Shown piece after piece: positions 11,186 to 22,460 of a stretch of 64,000 bases of DNA. The stretch lies in contig OZ024826.1 of NCBI GenBank assembly GCA_964016985.1, forward strand, positions 72,179,768 to 72,243,767, in the 5' to 3' direction. Numbering within the stretch: position 1 is the first letter of the stretch; the number at the start of each line of letters is the position of its first letter. A program made the position numbers and the translations under genes. Source of the stretch: Anodontia alba (Eukaryota > Mollusca > Bivalvia > Lucinida > Lucinidae). The notes below the pieces were generated by a model. That model did not search any database and had not been told where the DNA came from. It saw only the letters and a program-made list of their open reading frames with translations.

Positions 11186-11379
11186 CTTATCATGCTATGG
11201 GTAAATTCAGCAGATGACAAACTGATGCTATTTTTCTTATTTTCTTATTTTCGTTGAAAATAGGATCTGACACTTCATGCAAATTGTCTCCTAAGAATAC
11301 AATTTGCATGAAATGTCAAGAAAAATATTTCAAAATGTTGTCTGCTGAAATTTTTACCCAGCATGCTAAGTGATAAGAA
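11186..11379. mobile_element. Palindromic MITE, GTCGTCTGCTGA family
   Basis: Termini are CTTATCATGCTATGGGTAAA and TTTACCCAGCATGCTAAGTG, with subterminal TTCAGCAGATGACAAACTG and AAAATGTTGTCTGCTGAAA. The central CTTCATGCAAATTGTCTCC pairs with ACAATTTGCATGAAATG. This is a near-complete copy. Confidence 0.8.
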
Positions 11380-11455
11380 GACCCTTCCTGAGGCTTTTCC
11401 TCATGTAAATATGATTTTGCAGATAAATAAGAAAAGCCATTTTTAGCTCTCCTGA

Positions 11456-13345
11456 ACAGTGTTTACGGATAGCTATTGTACTACCCCCGGTGGCGGCAGC
11501 GGCATTGGCGTTGGCGTCCACAATGTTAAAGTTTTCGTTAAAGTTTTTAAGACCTCATTATTTCCTAACCTTATCACCGATTTGCTTCATCTTTGGTATG
11601 ATGATACATATAGGTCCAAAATTTTGTGCAGTACCATCCCCACCACTCTAGGTCATGTCAAGGTCAAGGTCACAGACTTAGAATTTTCATGTTAAAATTT
11701 TATGTCAAAGTTTTTAGGATCTCATTACTTCTACACTAAATGATTGAATTTGTTCCTATTTGGTATTATGATAGACACTGGTCAAAAGTTTTTATCAGCA
11801 CCATCAGCACTCATGACCGTAACCTTGAGGTCGAGCTCACAGACTTAGAATTTAAATGTTAAAGTTTTTTAAGACCTCATTATTTTCTAATCTTATCACC
11901 GATTTGATTCATCTTTGGTATGGTTATACATATTGGTAAAAAATTTTGCCCAGTACCATCCCCACCACCCTAGGTCATATCAAGGTCAAGGTCACAGAAT
12001 TTTCATGTTAAAATTTTATGTCGAAGTTTTTAGCATCTCATTACTTCTAAACTACCTGATGGACATAGTTCCTATTTGGTATCATGATAGATATTGGTCA
12101 ATATTTTTATCAGCGCCATCAACACTCATGACCATGACCTTGAGGTCGATGTCACAGACTGAAAATTTAAATGTTAATGTTTTCGTTAAAGTTTTTAAGA
12201 CCTCATTATTTCCTAACCTTATCACCCGTTTCATTTGTCTTTGGTTTGATGATACATATTTGTCCAAAATTTTGCGCCGTACCATCTCCACCACCCTAGG
12301 TCATGTCAAGGTCAAGGTCACAGAATTTTTATGTTTAAATTTTACGTCGAAGTTTTTAGTAGCTCATATCTTCTAAACTACATGATGGACTTAGTTTCTA
12401 TTTGGTATCATGATAGATACTGGTCAAAAGTTTTTATCAGCACCATCAGCTCTCATGACTGTGACCATGAGGTTGACGTCACAGACTTAGAATTTAAATG
12501 TTAAAATTTTTTTTAAAGTTTTTAAGACCTCATTATTTCCTAACCTTATCACCCATTTCATTCATCTTTGGTTTGATGATACATATTTGTCCAAAATTTT
12601 TTGCAGTACCATCCCCACCACCCGAGGTCATGTCAAAGTCAAGGTCACAGATTTAGAATTTTCATGTAAAAATTTTACGTTGAAGTTTTTAGGATCTCAT
12701 ATCTTCTAAACTACTTGATGGATTTAGTTCCTATTTGGTATTATGATAGATACTGGTGAAAAGTTTTTATCAGCACAATCAGCACTCATGACCGTGACCT
12801 TGAGGTCGAGGTCACAGACTTAGAATTTAAATGTTAAAGTTTTTGTTAAAGTTTTTAAGACCTCATTATTTCCTAACCTTATCACGGATTTGATTCACCT
12901 TTAGTATGATGATACATATTGGTCCAGAATTTTGCCCAGTTCCATCCTCACCACCCTAGTTCATGTTAAGGTCAAGGCCACAGGCATGCAAAAATTTTCC
13001 TGTTAAAATTTTATGTCAAAGTTTCTAGGACCTCATTTCTTCTAAACCGAATGATGGATTTAATTTATATTTGGTATCATGATATATATTAGTCCAAAGT
13101 TTTTATCAGCACCATTAGCACTGATGACAGTGACCTTGGGGTCAAGGTCACACACTTAGAATTTTAAAAATGTTAAAGTTTTCATTTATGTTTTTAAGAC
13201 CTCATTATTTCCTAACCTTATCACCGAATTGATTCATCTTTGGTTAGATGAATATTTTGCATATTGCAATGCCCCCACCCCCACTCCCCCATTCCACCCC
13301 AGGTCATGTCAAAATCAAGGTCACGGACTTAGAATTTTCCAGAAA
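11456..13345 (+). mobile_element. Tandem-repeat-cored element B (~325-bp units, GGTCAAGGTCAC family)
   Basis: The head is TAGCTATTGTACTACCCCC then GGCATTGGCGTTGGCGTCC. The phrase GACCTCATTATTTCC recurs at 11551, 11873, 12199, 12526, 12859 and 13198, a 322-339 bp period. Each unit holds two related halves ending TCAAGGTCAAGGTCAC and TTGAGGTCGAGGTCAC. The 153-codon open frame at 11915-12376 is only the repeat read through. A reversed relative with a complementary head lies at 25195-25950. Confidence 0.8.
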
Positions 13346-13668
13346 CAAAATGTGCAATATCAAGCAAGCGATAGGTCTTGTTCCAGCTACCTCTCTTATA
13401 TACAGCTATATACTGTCTGTAAGTATCAAAACCAATACAAGGCCATATCAGGACAGTGCTTGCACCCTGCCTAACACAGCTGCAGCTCTCACCACTTCAC
13501 CTTCTCACTACCCTCATTACCATACTTGTTCTAAAATTTGAACAAGTTTATTTAACGTGTCTAAACACTGCTTGATGAATATAGGAAAACATTGTAGAGC
13601 CTGATCAGATACTACATTCTGCAGCATTTGTTCTGGGTGTCCCTATTGTTAGGGTAAATACAGTATTT

Positions 13669-13912
13669 TAACCATTAAACTGCCTATCAAAACAATTGTC
13701 ATCTGCTTTGTCATCTGCTTGTGATTTTAAAAGTCATTTTTGCAAACAGTGTGCACCCAGATCAGACTGCTCATCTAGGAGCAGTCTGATCAGGATCCAC
13801 ACTGTTTGCCTGTATGCAAAAATAGGTTTGAAAAGTTTGCAAGAATATTCAGCAGAAGACATAAACAGACGACATTTTCAGATGCAGGTTTTCATGGCGT
13901 TTTAAGGGTTAA
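13669..13912. mobile_element. Palindromic MITE, TIR TTAACCATTAAA / CTTTAAAGCGCCA family
   Basis: Starts TTAACCATTAAACTGCC and ends GGCGTTTTAAGGGTTAA. The centre pairs CAAACAGTGTGCACCCAGAT and TCAGACTGCTC with GAGCAGTCTGATCAGGATCC and ACACTGTTTGCC. Subterminal TTGTCATCTGC and CAGACGACATTTT face each other. It ends 67 bp upstream of the last ILK exon. Confidence 0.8.
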
Positions 13913-13979
13913 CAGGTGGCATAAAAGAATTACTAAAAATCATCTCATAATCATTTCCCCTTAATTTCTTATTTCCTAG

Positions 13980-14132
13980 GTTGCTTTAGAAGGTCTGCGC
14001 ATCTCCGTCCCACCAGGAATTTCATCCCACATGTCACGGTTGATCAAGATTTGTATGAATGAAGATCCGGGGAAGCGACCGCGTTTTGATATGATTATAC
14101 CAATCATTGAGAAGATGAAACATGCTAGTTAG
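13980..14132 (+). CDS. ILK: Integrin-linked kinase (ILK), terminal coding exon with stop
   Basis: The exon follows a pyrimidine-rich tract and TAG acceptor (13977-13979), opens in phase 0, and encodes 50 residues from [18 protein letters not shown] to IIEKMKHAS, then TAG at 14130-14132. It carries the conserved [15 protein letters not shown] block, the C-lobe end of the pseudokinase where active kinases have the HRD-partner arginine. The human protein ends EKMQDK, so this copy is three residues longer (EKMKHAS). With the two upstream exons it gives 127 contiguous residues with no frameshift or stop, so the gene is probably functional. A 6.0-kb repeat-filled intron precedes it. Confidence 0.97.
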   Translation, partial: VALEGLRISVPPGISSHMSRLIKICMNEDPGKRPRFDMIIPIIEKMKHAS

Positions 14133-14180
14133 GTGCTCTTAGACTGTATCAAAATTATGTTGTTGTACTATTAAATATAA
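14133..14180 (+). other. ILK: Start of ILK 3' UTR with candidate polyadenylation signal
   Basis: The sequence after the ILK stop is AT-rich. ATTAAA at 14170-14175 is the nearest plausible polyadenylation hexamer, about 40 bases after the stop. No canonical AATAAA follows closely, so the true cleavage site could be further downstream. Confidence 0.4.
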
Positions 14181-14432
14181 TTATTGTAATTTTATGCTGC
14201 TGCAAAAGATAGTCATTTGTTGCTTTTATGCTAAATATAGTCATGTATAAATTACACCCATACGTCCCATACTCTTTAATACCTCATCATATATCAAATT
14301 CAGTACATGTACACTTTATGATTATTCTACAAATGGTATAATTTTTGGTTTTTTACTATTTTACATCAGGACTACACATAAGCAGAGTCAACAGATGAAT
14401 ATTTTTCTTACATCCCCTCATACAAAATCTGT

Positions 14433-14622
14433 AAAGCCTTAATCTTCACTACTCTCTGGGCAAACCCAGCAGACGACAGATTGATATTTTTCTTATTTTT
14501 CCCAGAAAACAGGATTTGACATTTCAGAGGCAATTTGCATGAAATGTCAGATTATGTTTCTGAAAAAAATGAGAAAATTATTTCAAAATGTCGTCTGAAC
14601 TTATTACCCAGTATGAAGGTTG
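14433..14622. mobile_element. Palindromic MITE, GTCGTCTGCTGA family
   Basis: Subterminal CAGCAGACGACAGATTG and AAAATGTCGTCTGAAC bound a centre TTCCCAGAAAACAGGATTTG / GCATGAAATGTCAGATTATG. It lies about 300 bp after the ILK stop. Confidence 0.75.
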
Positions 14623-14798
14623 TTATGGCAGCTTTATGAGATAGTTGCATACAGTAGATTATGTATTTGTGGCAAAACAACTGTTCAGTCATAGCTCTAA
14701 ATAAGGCACTTTTTATATTTCTTATTTCTCCATGGAATCATACATTGGGGGTCTTTATCAGCTGATGAGTACTCAGAATGTACATTTCCCTGGAGAAA

Positions 14799-15000
14799 TT
14801 ACCCTTAATAGTTAGACACCTTAACTTCTTATTAGTCTTACTATTTGAACAAGTCCATTTTACTATCTGTTGATTTGTCTAAAAATTGCTTGAAGAGTGG
14901 CAAACAGTGTAAACCCTCATCAGGTGCTGCATTCTGTGACATTTGATCTGGTTCTACAGTGTTTGCCCAGGTCTGTCTGAATACTAAGGGTAACTATGAT
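14799..15000. mobile_element. MITE, TIR TTACCCTTAGTATTNAGACA
   Basis: Starts ATTACCCTTAATAGTTAGAC and ends CTGAATACTAAGGGTAAC. The centre carries GGCAAACAGTGTAAACCCTC and TGATCTGGTTCTACAGTG. Fragments of this family also appear near 3020, 13540, 20810, 21906 and 22345. Confidence 0.7.
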
Positions 15001-15070
15001 AAGCAAAATCATTTATCCTGATCATCTCTTATCTAGAGCTATGTCAGCTAGGCCCCACATCACTGCTGTT

Positions 15071-15901
15071 GTTAACCTTTACTGCTCTGTGAGGGCATTC
15101 AGCAGATGATAAATTATGTCTCTCCCCATTTGGCTAGGGAGACATTGTTTTTCCCGCGGGCGTCTGTCGGTCCGTCTGTCTGTCTGTCACAAAATCGTTT
15201 CCGCTCTATAACTTGAAAACAGTTCAAGCTATCTTCACGAAACTTCTTAAAATATCAATCAATATTAGACGACGTGCAGAGTGCAAGAACCATAACTTTT
15301 GCATTTATACTTTTTGAGTTATTTCCTTTGGAACTTTGTCCATTACAAAATCGTGTCCACTCTGTAACTTGAAACCTGTTCAAGATATCTTCAAGAAACT
15401 TCATGTAAATATCAATCAACATTAGACGACATGCATAGCACAAGAACCATAACTCTTGCATTTATACTTTTTGAATTATTTCCCTTGGAACTTTGAGTGT
15501 CACAAAAAACGTGTCCACACTATAACTTGAAAATCGTTCAAGATATCGTCACAAGACTTTGTATGAATATCAGTCAACATTAGACGATGTGCAAAGTGCA
15601 AGAACCATAACTCTTGCACTTTTTGAGTTATTTCCCTTGGAATCCCATTAGTTAATATAAATGTTTGCTGAATGTACAATACAATATGAAGCCAAAAAGG
15701 GGGGGAGACGTCTGTGTTTTTGTAGAAAAACAAATTCTAGTTGATCTTATTTTTCCCAGAAAACAGGATCTTACATTTCATGCAAATTGTCTCCATTGGA
15801 GACAATTTGCATGAAATGTCAAATCCTGTTTTCTGGGAAAAATAACAAAAATATTTCAAAATGTTGTCTGCTGAAATATTTACCCAGAGTGCTAAGCATT
15901 T
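15071..15901. mobile_element. Palindromic MITE (GTCGTCTGCTGA family), split by element C
   Basis: The left part (15071-15113) reads TTACTGCTCTGTGAGGGCAT and CAGCAGATGATAAA. The right part (15741-15901) resumes with TTGATCTTATTTTTCCCAG, has the cleanest core in the window (TGTCTCCATTGGAGACA), and ends TTTACCCAGAGTGCTAAG. Together they make one full element, which gives an almost exact empty site for the insertion. Confidence 0.82.
15114..15740 (+). mobile_element. Tandem-repeat-cored element C, Helitron-like insertion in a MITE
   Basis: Begins TTATGTCTCTCCCC, has GGGAGACATTG and a GTCCGTCTGTC microsatellite, then about three ~150-bp units containing TTTGAGTTATTTCCCTTGGA-type phrases. The tail has GGGGGAGACGTCTG and ends ATTCTAG at 15740. 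Compared with uninterrupted MITE copies no target bases are duplicated and the break is A|T. A CTAG end and an A/T target without duplication are Helitron traits. There is no coding capacity. Confidence 0.75.
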
Positions 15902-16146
15902 ATGGACCTGTGGTAGAAGTGAAATACTGTCCCCAGTTGTAGTGCCATACTTTCACTTTCATTATTAACACTATTTCATGTATGGAAGTTATCTCTTATA
16001 ACTGCACATCGTAATATGTGTATTGCTATTTTGTACAGCAGAGGAAAGAGAAATATGCAAAAGTCTTTGAAGTTTCATTGCTTGAAACAAAAAAAAATCT
16101 CTGTGTGTTTATTGTTTATTGAGAAGTTGTTGGTTTTTTTTTTTTT

Positions 16147-18714
16147 TATGCCCCCAACTTCAAAGAAGTTGGAGGGGCATATTGCTTCTGGGTTGTTCGT
16201 CCGTCCGTCCGTCCGTCCATCCGTCCTTCCGTCCGTCCGTCCGTTCGTCACGCTTTTTGATGCATAGCATAACTTTAAAACCGTGAACGCTACTGTTTTG
16301 AAATTTCATATATGGATTCCTCATGAAAAAATAGCTGACACGTATTTTTTTTCTTGACAGGATTATGCCCCTTTTCTGAGTTATGGCCCTTTGAAAAAAT
16401 ATGGATGCAATCTTGTCAGCAAAATATCTCAAAAACTATTAAAGCTAGAGCCTTGAAACTTGATGAATAGACTGGTAGTGATGAGTAGACAACCTGATTA
16501 ACTTTTGAAGACATTTTTGAAAAATACTTCTTGAGTTATGGCCCTTTGTAATTTTGGGCAATTTTACCTTGTCAGCAAAATATCTTAAAAACTGTAAGAG
16601 CTAGAGCCTTGAAACTTAGTAAATGGATTTGTAGTGATGAGTAGATGACCTGATTAACTTTTGAAGAAATTCTGAAAAATACTTCATGAGTTATGGCCCT
16701 TTGTAATTTTGGGCATTTTTATCTTGTCAGCAAAATATCTCAAAAACCGTTGGAGCTAGAGCCTTGAAACTTAATGAATAGACTGGTAGTGATGAGTAGA
16801 CAACCTGATTAACTTTTGTAGAAATTTTGAAAAATGCCTTTTGAGTTATGGCCCTTTGTAATTTTGGGCATTTTTACCTTGTCAGCAAAATATCTCAAAA
16901 ACTGTTAGAGCTTGAGCCTTGAAACTTAGTAAATGGATTTGTAGTGATGTGTAGATGACCTGATTAACTTTTGAAGAAATTCTGAAAAACACTTCATGAG
17001 TTATGGCCCTTTGTAATTTAGGGCATTTTTAACTTGTCAGCAAAATATCTCAAAAACTATTGAAGCTAGAGCCTTGAAACTTGATGAATAGACTGGTAGT
17101 GATGAGTAGACAACCTGATTAACTTTTGAAGAAATTTTGAAATATACTTCTTGAGTTATGCCCCTTTGTAATTTTAGGCATTTTTATCTTGTCAGCAAAA
17201 TATCTCAAAAACTGTTAGAGCTAGAGCCTTGAAACTTAGTAAATGGATTTGTAGTGATGAGTAGATGACCTGATTAATTTTTGAAGAAATTCTGAAAAAT
17301 ACTTCATGAGTTATGGCCCTTTGTAATTTTGGGCAATTTTACCTTGTCAGCAAAATATCTCAAAAACTGTTGGAACTAGAGCCTTGACACTTGATGAATA
17401 GACTGGTAGTGATGAGTAGACAACCTGATTAACTTTTGAAGAAATTTTGAAATATACTTCTTGAGTTATGCCCCTTTGTTATTTTGGGCATTTTTATCTT
17501 GTCAGCAAAATATCTCAAAAACTATTAGAGCTAGAGACTTGAAACTTGGTGAATTGATTGGTAATGATGAGTAGATGACCTGATTAATTTTTTTGTAAAT
17601 TCTGAAAAATATTTCATAAGTAATGGCCCTTTGTAAATTTGAGCATGTTTCCCTTGTGAACAAAATATCTAAAAAACTATTGAAGCTGGAGCCTTGAAAC
17701 TTGATGAATAGATTGGTAGCGATGAGTAGATGACCTGATTATGCCCCCAGTTTCGAATGAAATTGATGGGGCATATTATTTTGCCTTCATTTGTCCATCC
17801 GACTGTTTGTCCGTTCATCAAGCTTTTTTTGTGCATGCCATATCTTAAGAACCCTGCACGCTAGGGTTTTGAAATTTTATATTTGGGTTCCCAATGAAAA
17901 AATAGCCGACCCGTATTTTGTTTCTTGTCTAGCATGTTTATTTAAAGTTATGCCCCTTTGAAAAAAATCAGAATTAAATCTTTTGAGCAAGATATCTTGA
18001 AAAGTATTTAAGCTGGGTTCTTGAAATTCGATACAGTGAGTGGGAATGATGTGTACATTACCCGATTATATTTTGAGAGAATTCCATGAAAATATTGATA
18101 AAGTTACGGCCCTTTGCAGTTCTGCTCATTTTGACCTTGTCAGCAAGATTTCTCGAAAAGCACTTAAGCTAGGGTCTTGAAATATTATATGCTGATTGGG
18201 GATGATGTGGAGATTACCTGGTTTGTTTTTTAGGGAATTCCATGAAAAATTGATGTAGTTATGGCCCTTTGTAGTTCTAGGCATTTTGACTTTTTCAGCA
18301 AGATATCTCAAAAAGTATTTAAGCTAGAGCCATGATATTTGGTATACTGATTGGGATTGAGGAGGAGATCACCTGAATAAATTTTGAACCAATTAAATGA
18401 AATGTTGGAGTTATGGCCCTTCGCAATTTCGGGCCATTTAATGTCGTTGCTTTATTGTGCATAACATAAGTTTAGAACCATGTATGCTAATGTTTTGAAA
18501 TTTCATGTTTTGATTCCTCATGAAAAAATAGGTGATCCGTATTTTTTTCTTATCCCAATCATCTCCTATTTTAGAGTTATTTCCCTTTGATAAAATAACA
18601 TTGAAATCATATATTTGTACTGTTGTTACCGTCATGGCTAAGCAGTGTTGGAGTCAAATAGTGTTAGAGTCAGGCAGTTGGGGGCATAGTGTTTTACAAA
18701 CACCAGCTCTAGTT
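16147..18714 (+). mobile_element. Tandem-repeat-cored element D (155-bp units), with a second internal head
   Basis: The head hairpin ATGCCCCCAACTTC / GAAGTTGGAGGGGCAT (16148-16180) is followed by (GTCC)n. CTTGTCAGCAAAATATCT then starts at 16412, 16568, 16723, 16878, 17033, 17188, 17343, 17498 and (mutated) 17653, a steady 155-bp period. A second head hairpin stands at 17741-17774 with its own TCCGTTC tract and diverged units. The tail GGGGGCATAGTGTTTTACAA ends AGCTCTAG at about 18712. No protein is encoded. Confidence 0.85.
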
Positions 18715-18836
18715 TTTTTTTGTTTTTTTTTTTTGTTTTTTTTTTTGTTCTTGTATTATGTTACATCTGAGGACTTGTTCACCTACTAATATTTTCATTT
18801 GTATGACGCAGGGAGTCTTTATAGTACATTTTTCAA

Positions 18837-19014
18837 AGCTCCAGATAAGAATGGACAATTAGATAGTTTTCTTGTTTTTCCATGAAAACATATATTTTGG
18901 ACAAATGTTGTGGTACTTATTAGAAGTGCCTCAGTGAGGTGCTTCTAATGAGTACCCATAACATGTTTTCGTGGACAAATAAGAAAAAGATCAGTACTTC
19001 ACGTATCTGGAGCT
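18837..19014. mobile_element. Palindromic MITE, AGCTCCAGATAAG family
   Basis: Termini AGCTCCAGATAAGAATG and ACGTATCTGGAGCT are inverted. The core pairs TTATTAGAAGTGCCTCA with TGAGGTGCTTCTAATGAG. Related cores lie at 7595-7740, 14690-14800, 23655-23844, 25975-26050, 26733-26845 and 54832-55112. Confidence 0.78.
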
Positions 19015-19028
19015 ATGTATATAATGAT

Positions 19029-19244
19029 TATCATATTTACCCATAGTATTCCGACAAATAGGCCTGAGGAAACAGTGTAGACTCAGATGAGATGCTGCAG
19101 AGTGTTGTGTCCAGTCAGGGTTTGTACTGTTTGCCACCTGTTCAGCAGTTTTTACACACATCAACAGATATGGATGGACTTTCAAATTTTAGAACATATA
19201 TGGTAAGGAGTGAAGATGTCCGAATACTTATGATAAATATGATA
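19029..19244. mobile_element. MITE, TIR TATCATATTTACCCATAGTA family
   Basis: Starts TATCATATTTACCCATAGTA and ends TACTTATGATAAATATGATA. It holds AAACAGTGTAGACTCAGAT and TTTGTACTGTTTGCCACC, and the subterminal AACATATATGGTAAGGAGT common to the family. Confidence 0.75.
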
Positions 19245-19542
19245 AAGTTGAGTTTTTCACAGAAACAGAATAAGCATTAATAGAACTCATTTTACATTCA
19301 TTTAGCTACAAAGATAGGATGAAAGGCAACAATTAGATATAACTTAGCATAAAATGCTCTTTAAATAGATTTAAGGGCATTGAAAAATAGAATTGCCTTG
19401 TTTTAAAATAATTATTTCCAGGAATGTTTTTTGTTGCCTGGTTGAATGAAACTTTGATTGCCTTGTATACTGTACATTTATTTGTATATTCATTTACATA
19501 TGTTATAGTGCCTTGCTTTTTTATGCAAATTTACTTCATTTT

Positions 19543-20763
19543 TAGCTCACCTGAGAAGGAAGTGCTTAAGGTGAGCTGTTGTGATCGCCCTGTGTGCGTC
19601 GTCCATCGTCAACAATTGACTTAAATCGCATCTCATAAACCAGTGAATGAATTTTGAAATAATTTCACAGGAATGGTCCTTGGGTGACCCTCTATCAGAA
19701 TTGCTAAAATGGTTCCACTCCGCTGAACAAAATGGCCGCCAAAGCTAAAAATGAAAAAAAAGCCTTTAAATGACATCTCCTAGGCCAGTGGCTTGATTTC
19801 AAAATTCCTTGGATGACCTTCTACCAAAACTGCTAAAATGGTTCCACTCCGCTGAACAAAATAGCTGCCAAAGCTAAAAAATTTAAATGACATCTCCTCC
19901 TAGGCCAGTGGTCTGATTTCAAAATAATTTCACAGAAATGTTCCTTGGATGACCCTCTACCAAAATTGCTAAAATGGTTCTGCTCCGCTGAACAAAATGG
20001 CCCCCAAAGCTAAAAATAGAAAAACCTTTAAACGACATCTCCACCTAGGCCAGTGGCCCAATTTCAAAATAATTTCACAGAAATGTTCCTTGGGTGACCC
20101 TCTACCAAAATTGCTAACATGGTTCCGCTCTGCTGAACAAAATGGCCACCAAAGCTAAAAATAGAAAAACCTTTAAACAACATCTCCTAGGCCAATTACC
20201 TGATTTCAAAATAATTTCACAGAAATGTTCCTTGGGTGAACCTCCTCCAAAATTGCTAAAATGGTTCCGCTCCGCTGAACAAAATGGCCGCGAGGGCTAA
20301 ATATAGAAAAAACATTTAAACAACATCTCCTCCTAGGCTAATGGCTTGATTTCAAAATAATTTTACAGAAATGTTCCTTGGGTGACCCTCTACCAAAAAT
20401 GCTAAAATGGTTCTGCTCCGCTGAAAAAAGGCCGTCAAAGCTTAAAATAAAAAACCTTTAATCAAAATCTCCTCCTAGGCCAATGGCCTAATTTCAAAAT
20501 AATTTCACAGAAATGTTCCTCGGGTGACCCTCATTTAAAATTGCTAAAATGGTTCCGCTCCACTGAACAAAATGGCCACCAAAGCTAAAAATAGAAAAAG
20601 CTTTAAACAACATCTCCTCCTAGGCCAGTGGCTCGATTTCAAAATAATTTCACAAAAATGTTCCTTGGGTGACCTCTACAGAAATGGTTCTGCTCCGCTG
20701 AACAAAATGGCCACCAGAGCTAATCTTAGCTCAGGTGAGCGATCCAGGGCCATCATCGCCCTC
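19543..20763 (+). mobile_element. Tandem-repeat-cored element E (~142-bp units, AGCTCACCTGAG family)
   Basis: Begins TAGCTCACCTGAG, with GGTGAGCTGTTGTGATCGCC close by, and ends AGCTCAGGTGAGCGATCCAG and ATCATCGCCCTC. Between lie eight units containing TGCTAAAATGGTTCCGCTCC and GAACAAAATGGCC; starts at 19702, 19831, 19967, 20112, 20254, 20400 and 20542 give 129-146 bp spacing. Elements opening with AGCTCACCTGAG are common in bivalve genomes. No protein is encoded. Confidence 0.82.
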
Positions 20764-21104
20764 TTTTTTTTGTGCTACTTGAATACTTTTGAGAATCTGA
20801 ATCGCAATACCATATTTACCCAAAGTATTGAGACAGGGACTTACAGAACTTTTAGTACTAGTACAGTATGGCAAGGAGTTAAGATTTTCGAGTATGTTTA
20901 TTTTTGGTAAACTGATTTTATTGCTATAGCAACACAGAACTAATGTTATAGGGTGTGTTTTATCATTGAAGTTGTTACATTCAGTTTTACATAGACTACA
21001 CAGATTTGCCTTGACGTTCAAATTGCTGCTAGTTTGCTCATTAATAATGCCTCTTTTCTATGTTTAAGAGAGGACATATATAGTAATCTAAGAGAAAAGT
21101 CAGT

Positions 21105-21330
21105 ATTATGTCCCGCACCGAAGGGGAGGGGGATATATTGATTTTTGTGCGGATCCCTTTGGTGTCAGCATTGGTGTCGGCATCGCACTTTCTTGTGTGA
21201 ACCAGTAGTTTGATTCTTATCAAATTTTCATGGCTATATAATTGGGACATAAGAAAGAACTGACTAGTTTTTAGTAACCTTGACTTAATTTTCAAGGTCA
21301 CAGCAGTAGAAAAACTGAAAATTCATAGTG
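21105..21330 (+). mobile_element. Fragment of a tandem-repeat-cored element (F)
   Basis: It has a head of the same type: TGTCCCGCACCGAAGGGG, then TTGGTGTCAGCATTGGTGTC, then one AAGGTCACAGCAGTAGAAAA unit. No tandem array or 3' terminus follows; a G-rich run starts at 21332. Confidence 0.5.
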
Positions 21331-21602
21331 GTGGAGGGGGTGTGTGTGGGGAGGGTGGGGATGGGAGGGCATCTGTTTTCTCTAAAAACACTGTTACTGA
21401 AAAAAAAAACATGTTTGGAGTTGCCAAGGAAACAGCCAAGTAGAAAGGGTGTGAATGCAGCTGTGAATTGAGTGTCTTTGGTTATAATGATCTCTTATCT
21501 TATACTGGTAATGATCTCTACATGAAAACCTTCATAGACACAGTAAATACAGACTGCATGGTACAGTTGTGGGAGGCTATGAATAGTACAATGTTAAAGA
21601 TA

Positions 21603-21878
21603 GGCGCCGGCCTCGGTGGCTCAGTTGGATGCACATCCGACTGGTGATCAAGTCGTGGGTTCGATCCCTGCAGGGTCCGGCAACATTCTTTTGTGGAGAT
21701 TGATCATGAAATATTTTCTATGATCATTCTCCCCCTTCAGTTGATTCCGGAAGGGCAGTTGTCAGTTTCTGGTGAAAGAATGTGCACAAGTACTGGTTAA
21801 GCACTTAGAGGATAAAGCCTGCCGAGTGACACAACCTTGATAGTGTTCACTGGCTCATAGATCTCCAGCTCAGACAAA
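21603..21878 (+). mobile_element. tRNA-derived SINE, copy 3 (3' end altered)
   Basis: The head CGGCCTCGGTGGCTCAGTTG has a shortened anticodon-arm region, then GTGGGTTCGATCCC. The body is as in the other copies. The 3' tail differs (ACACAACCTTGATAGTGTTC) and lacks the CAACACAAAC repeat. A perfect 14-bp duplication CAATGTTAAAGATA flanks it (21589-21602, 21879-21892). Confidence 0.9.
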
Positions 21879-21905
21879 CAATGTTAAAGATAAGCCTGAA
21901 AAGTG

Positions 21906-22215
21906 TACTGTTTTAGCCTAAGTATTGAGACACCTTAACTTCTTACCATACTTGTTCTAAAATTTTAACAAGTCCATTTAATTAGCCGTTTGTATGTCTA
22001 AAAGCTGCTGGATAACTGGCAATGCTAGTATTACTGTAATCCTTAGAGCACTAATCACAGCTACAGCAGATGACACTTTGAAATATTTTTTGTTTTATAT
22101 AGAGAAAATTTGGCTTGTAATTTATGTGAAGTATCTGCTTAGCAAGCAATTCATGACATGTCAAGTCTTATTTTCTAAAATCAATTTTAGATTGTGGTCT
22201 GCTACAAATTTGCTT
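21906..22215. mobile_element. Overlapping MITE fragments (two families)
   Basis: 21906-22020 has TAAGTATTGAGACACCTTAA and CTTACCATACTTGTTC of the TTACCC-TATT family. 22050-22212 has ACAGCAGATGACACTTTG and TTGTGGTCTGCTAC of the GTCGTCTGCTGA family, strongly diverged. No complete terminus pair remains. Confidence 0.5.
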
Positions 22216-22344
22216 AAGGCTCTGTCAATAGATGTTGTAAATCTTCTGTTAAAGACCATCCAGTACATGTAGCGAAGGCCCTGATCAGACTGCATGTATA
22301 TGGAAGCTGATATTGACTATCACTGTCTACATGTCCAAAGGCAC

Positions 22345-22460
22345 ATACAATATGTACCCAACATATTGAGACACCAGAAGTCCTTATTTGCCCTAAAATT
22401 TGAACAAGTCCATTTGTCCATATGATGTATCTAAAACTTGCTGGATGAATGGCTGTGGCA
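22345..22460. mobile_element. MITE fragment, TTACCC-TATT family
   Basis: ATGTACCCAACATATTGAG and TTTGCCCTAAAATTTGAAC match one half of the family typified at 14799-15000. Only one end is visible. Confidence 0.45.

Larger units (their letters stand above)
7939..13979 (+). other. ILK: ILK intron before the last exon (6.04 kb)
   Basis: GT...AG ends bound this intron. It carries a SINE fragment and a full SINE, a perfect 28-bp-arm hairpin, MITEs, and a 1.9-kb tandem-repeat-cored element. 8165-8600 and 9330-9720 show nothing further that I can name. Confidence 0.85.

Noticed and set aside
11915..12376. 153-codon open frame
   Set aside because: It spans tandem repeat units of element B; similar stretches recur with each unit and no protein motif appears.
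16411..17670. CRISPR-like regularly spaced repeats
   Set aside because: The 155-bp units are contiguous homologous copies with no unique spacers; this is a eukaryotic transposon core.
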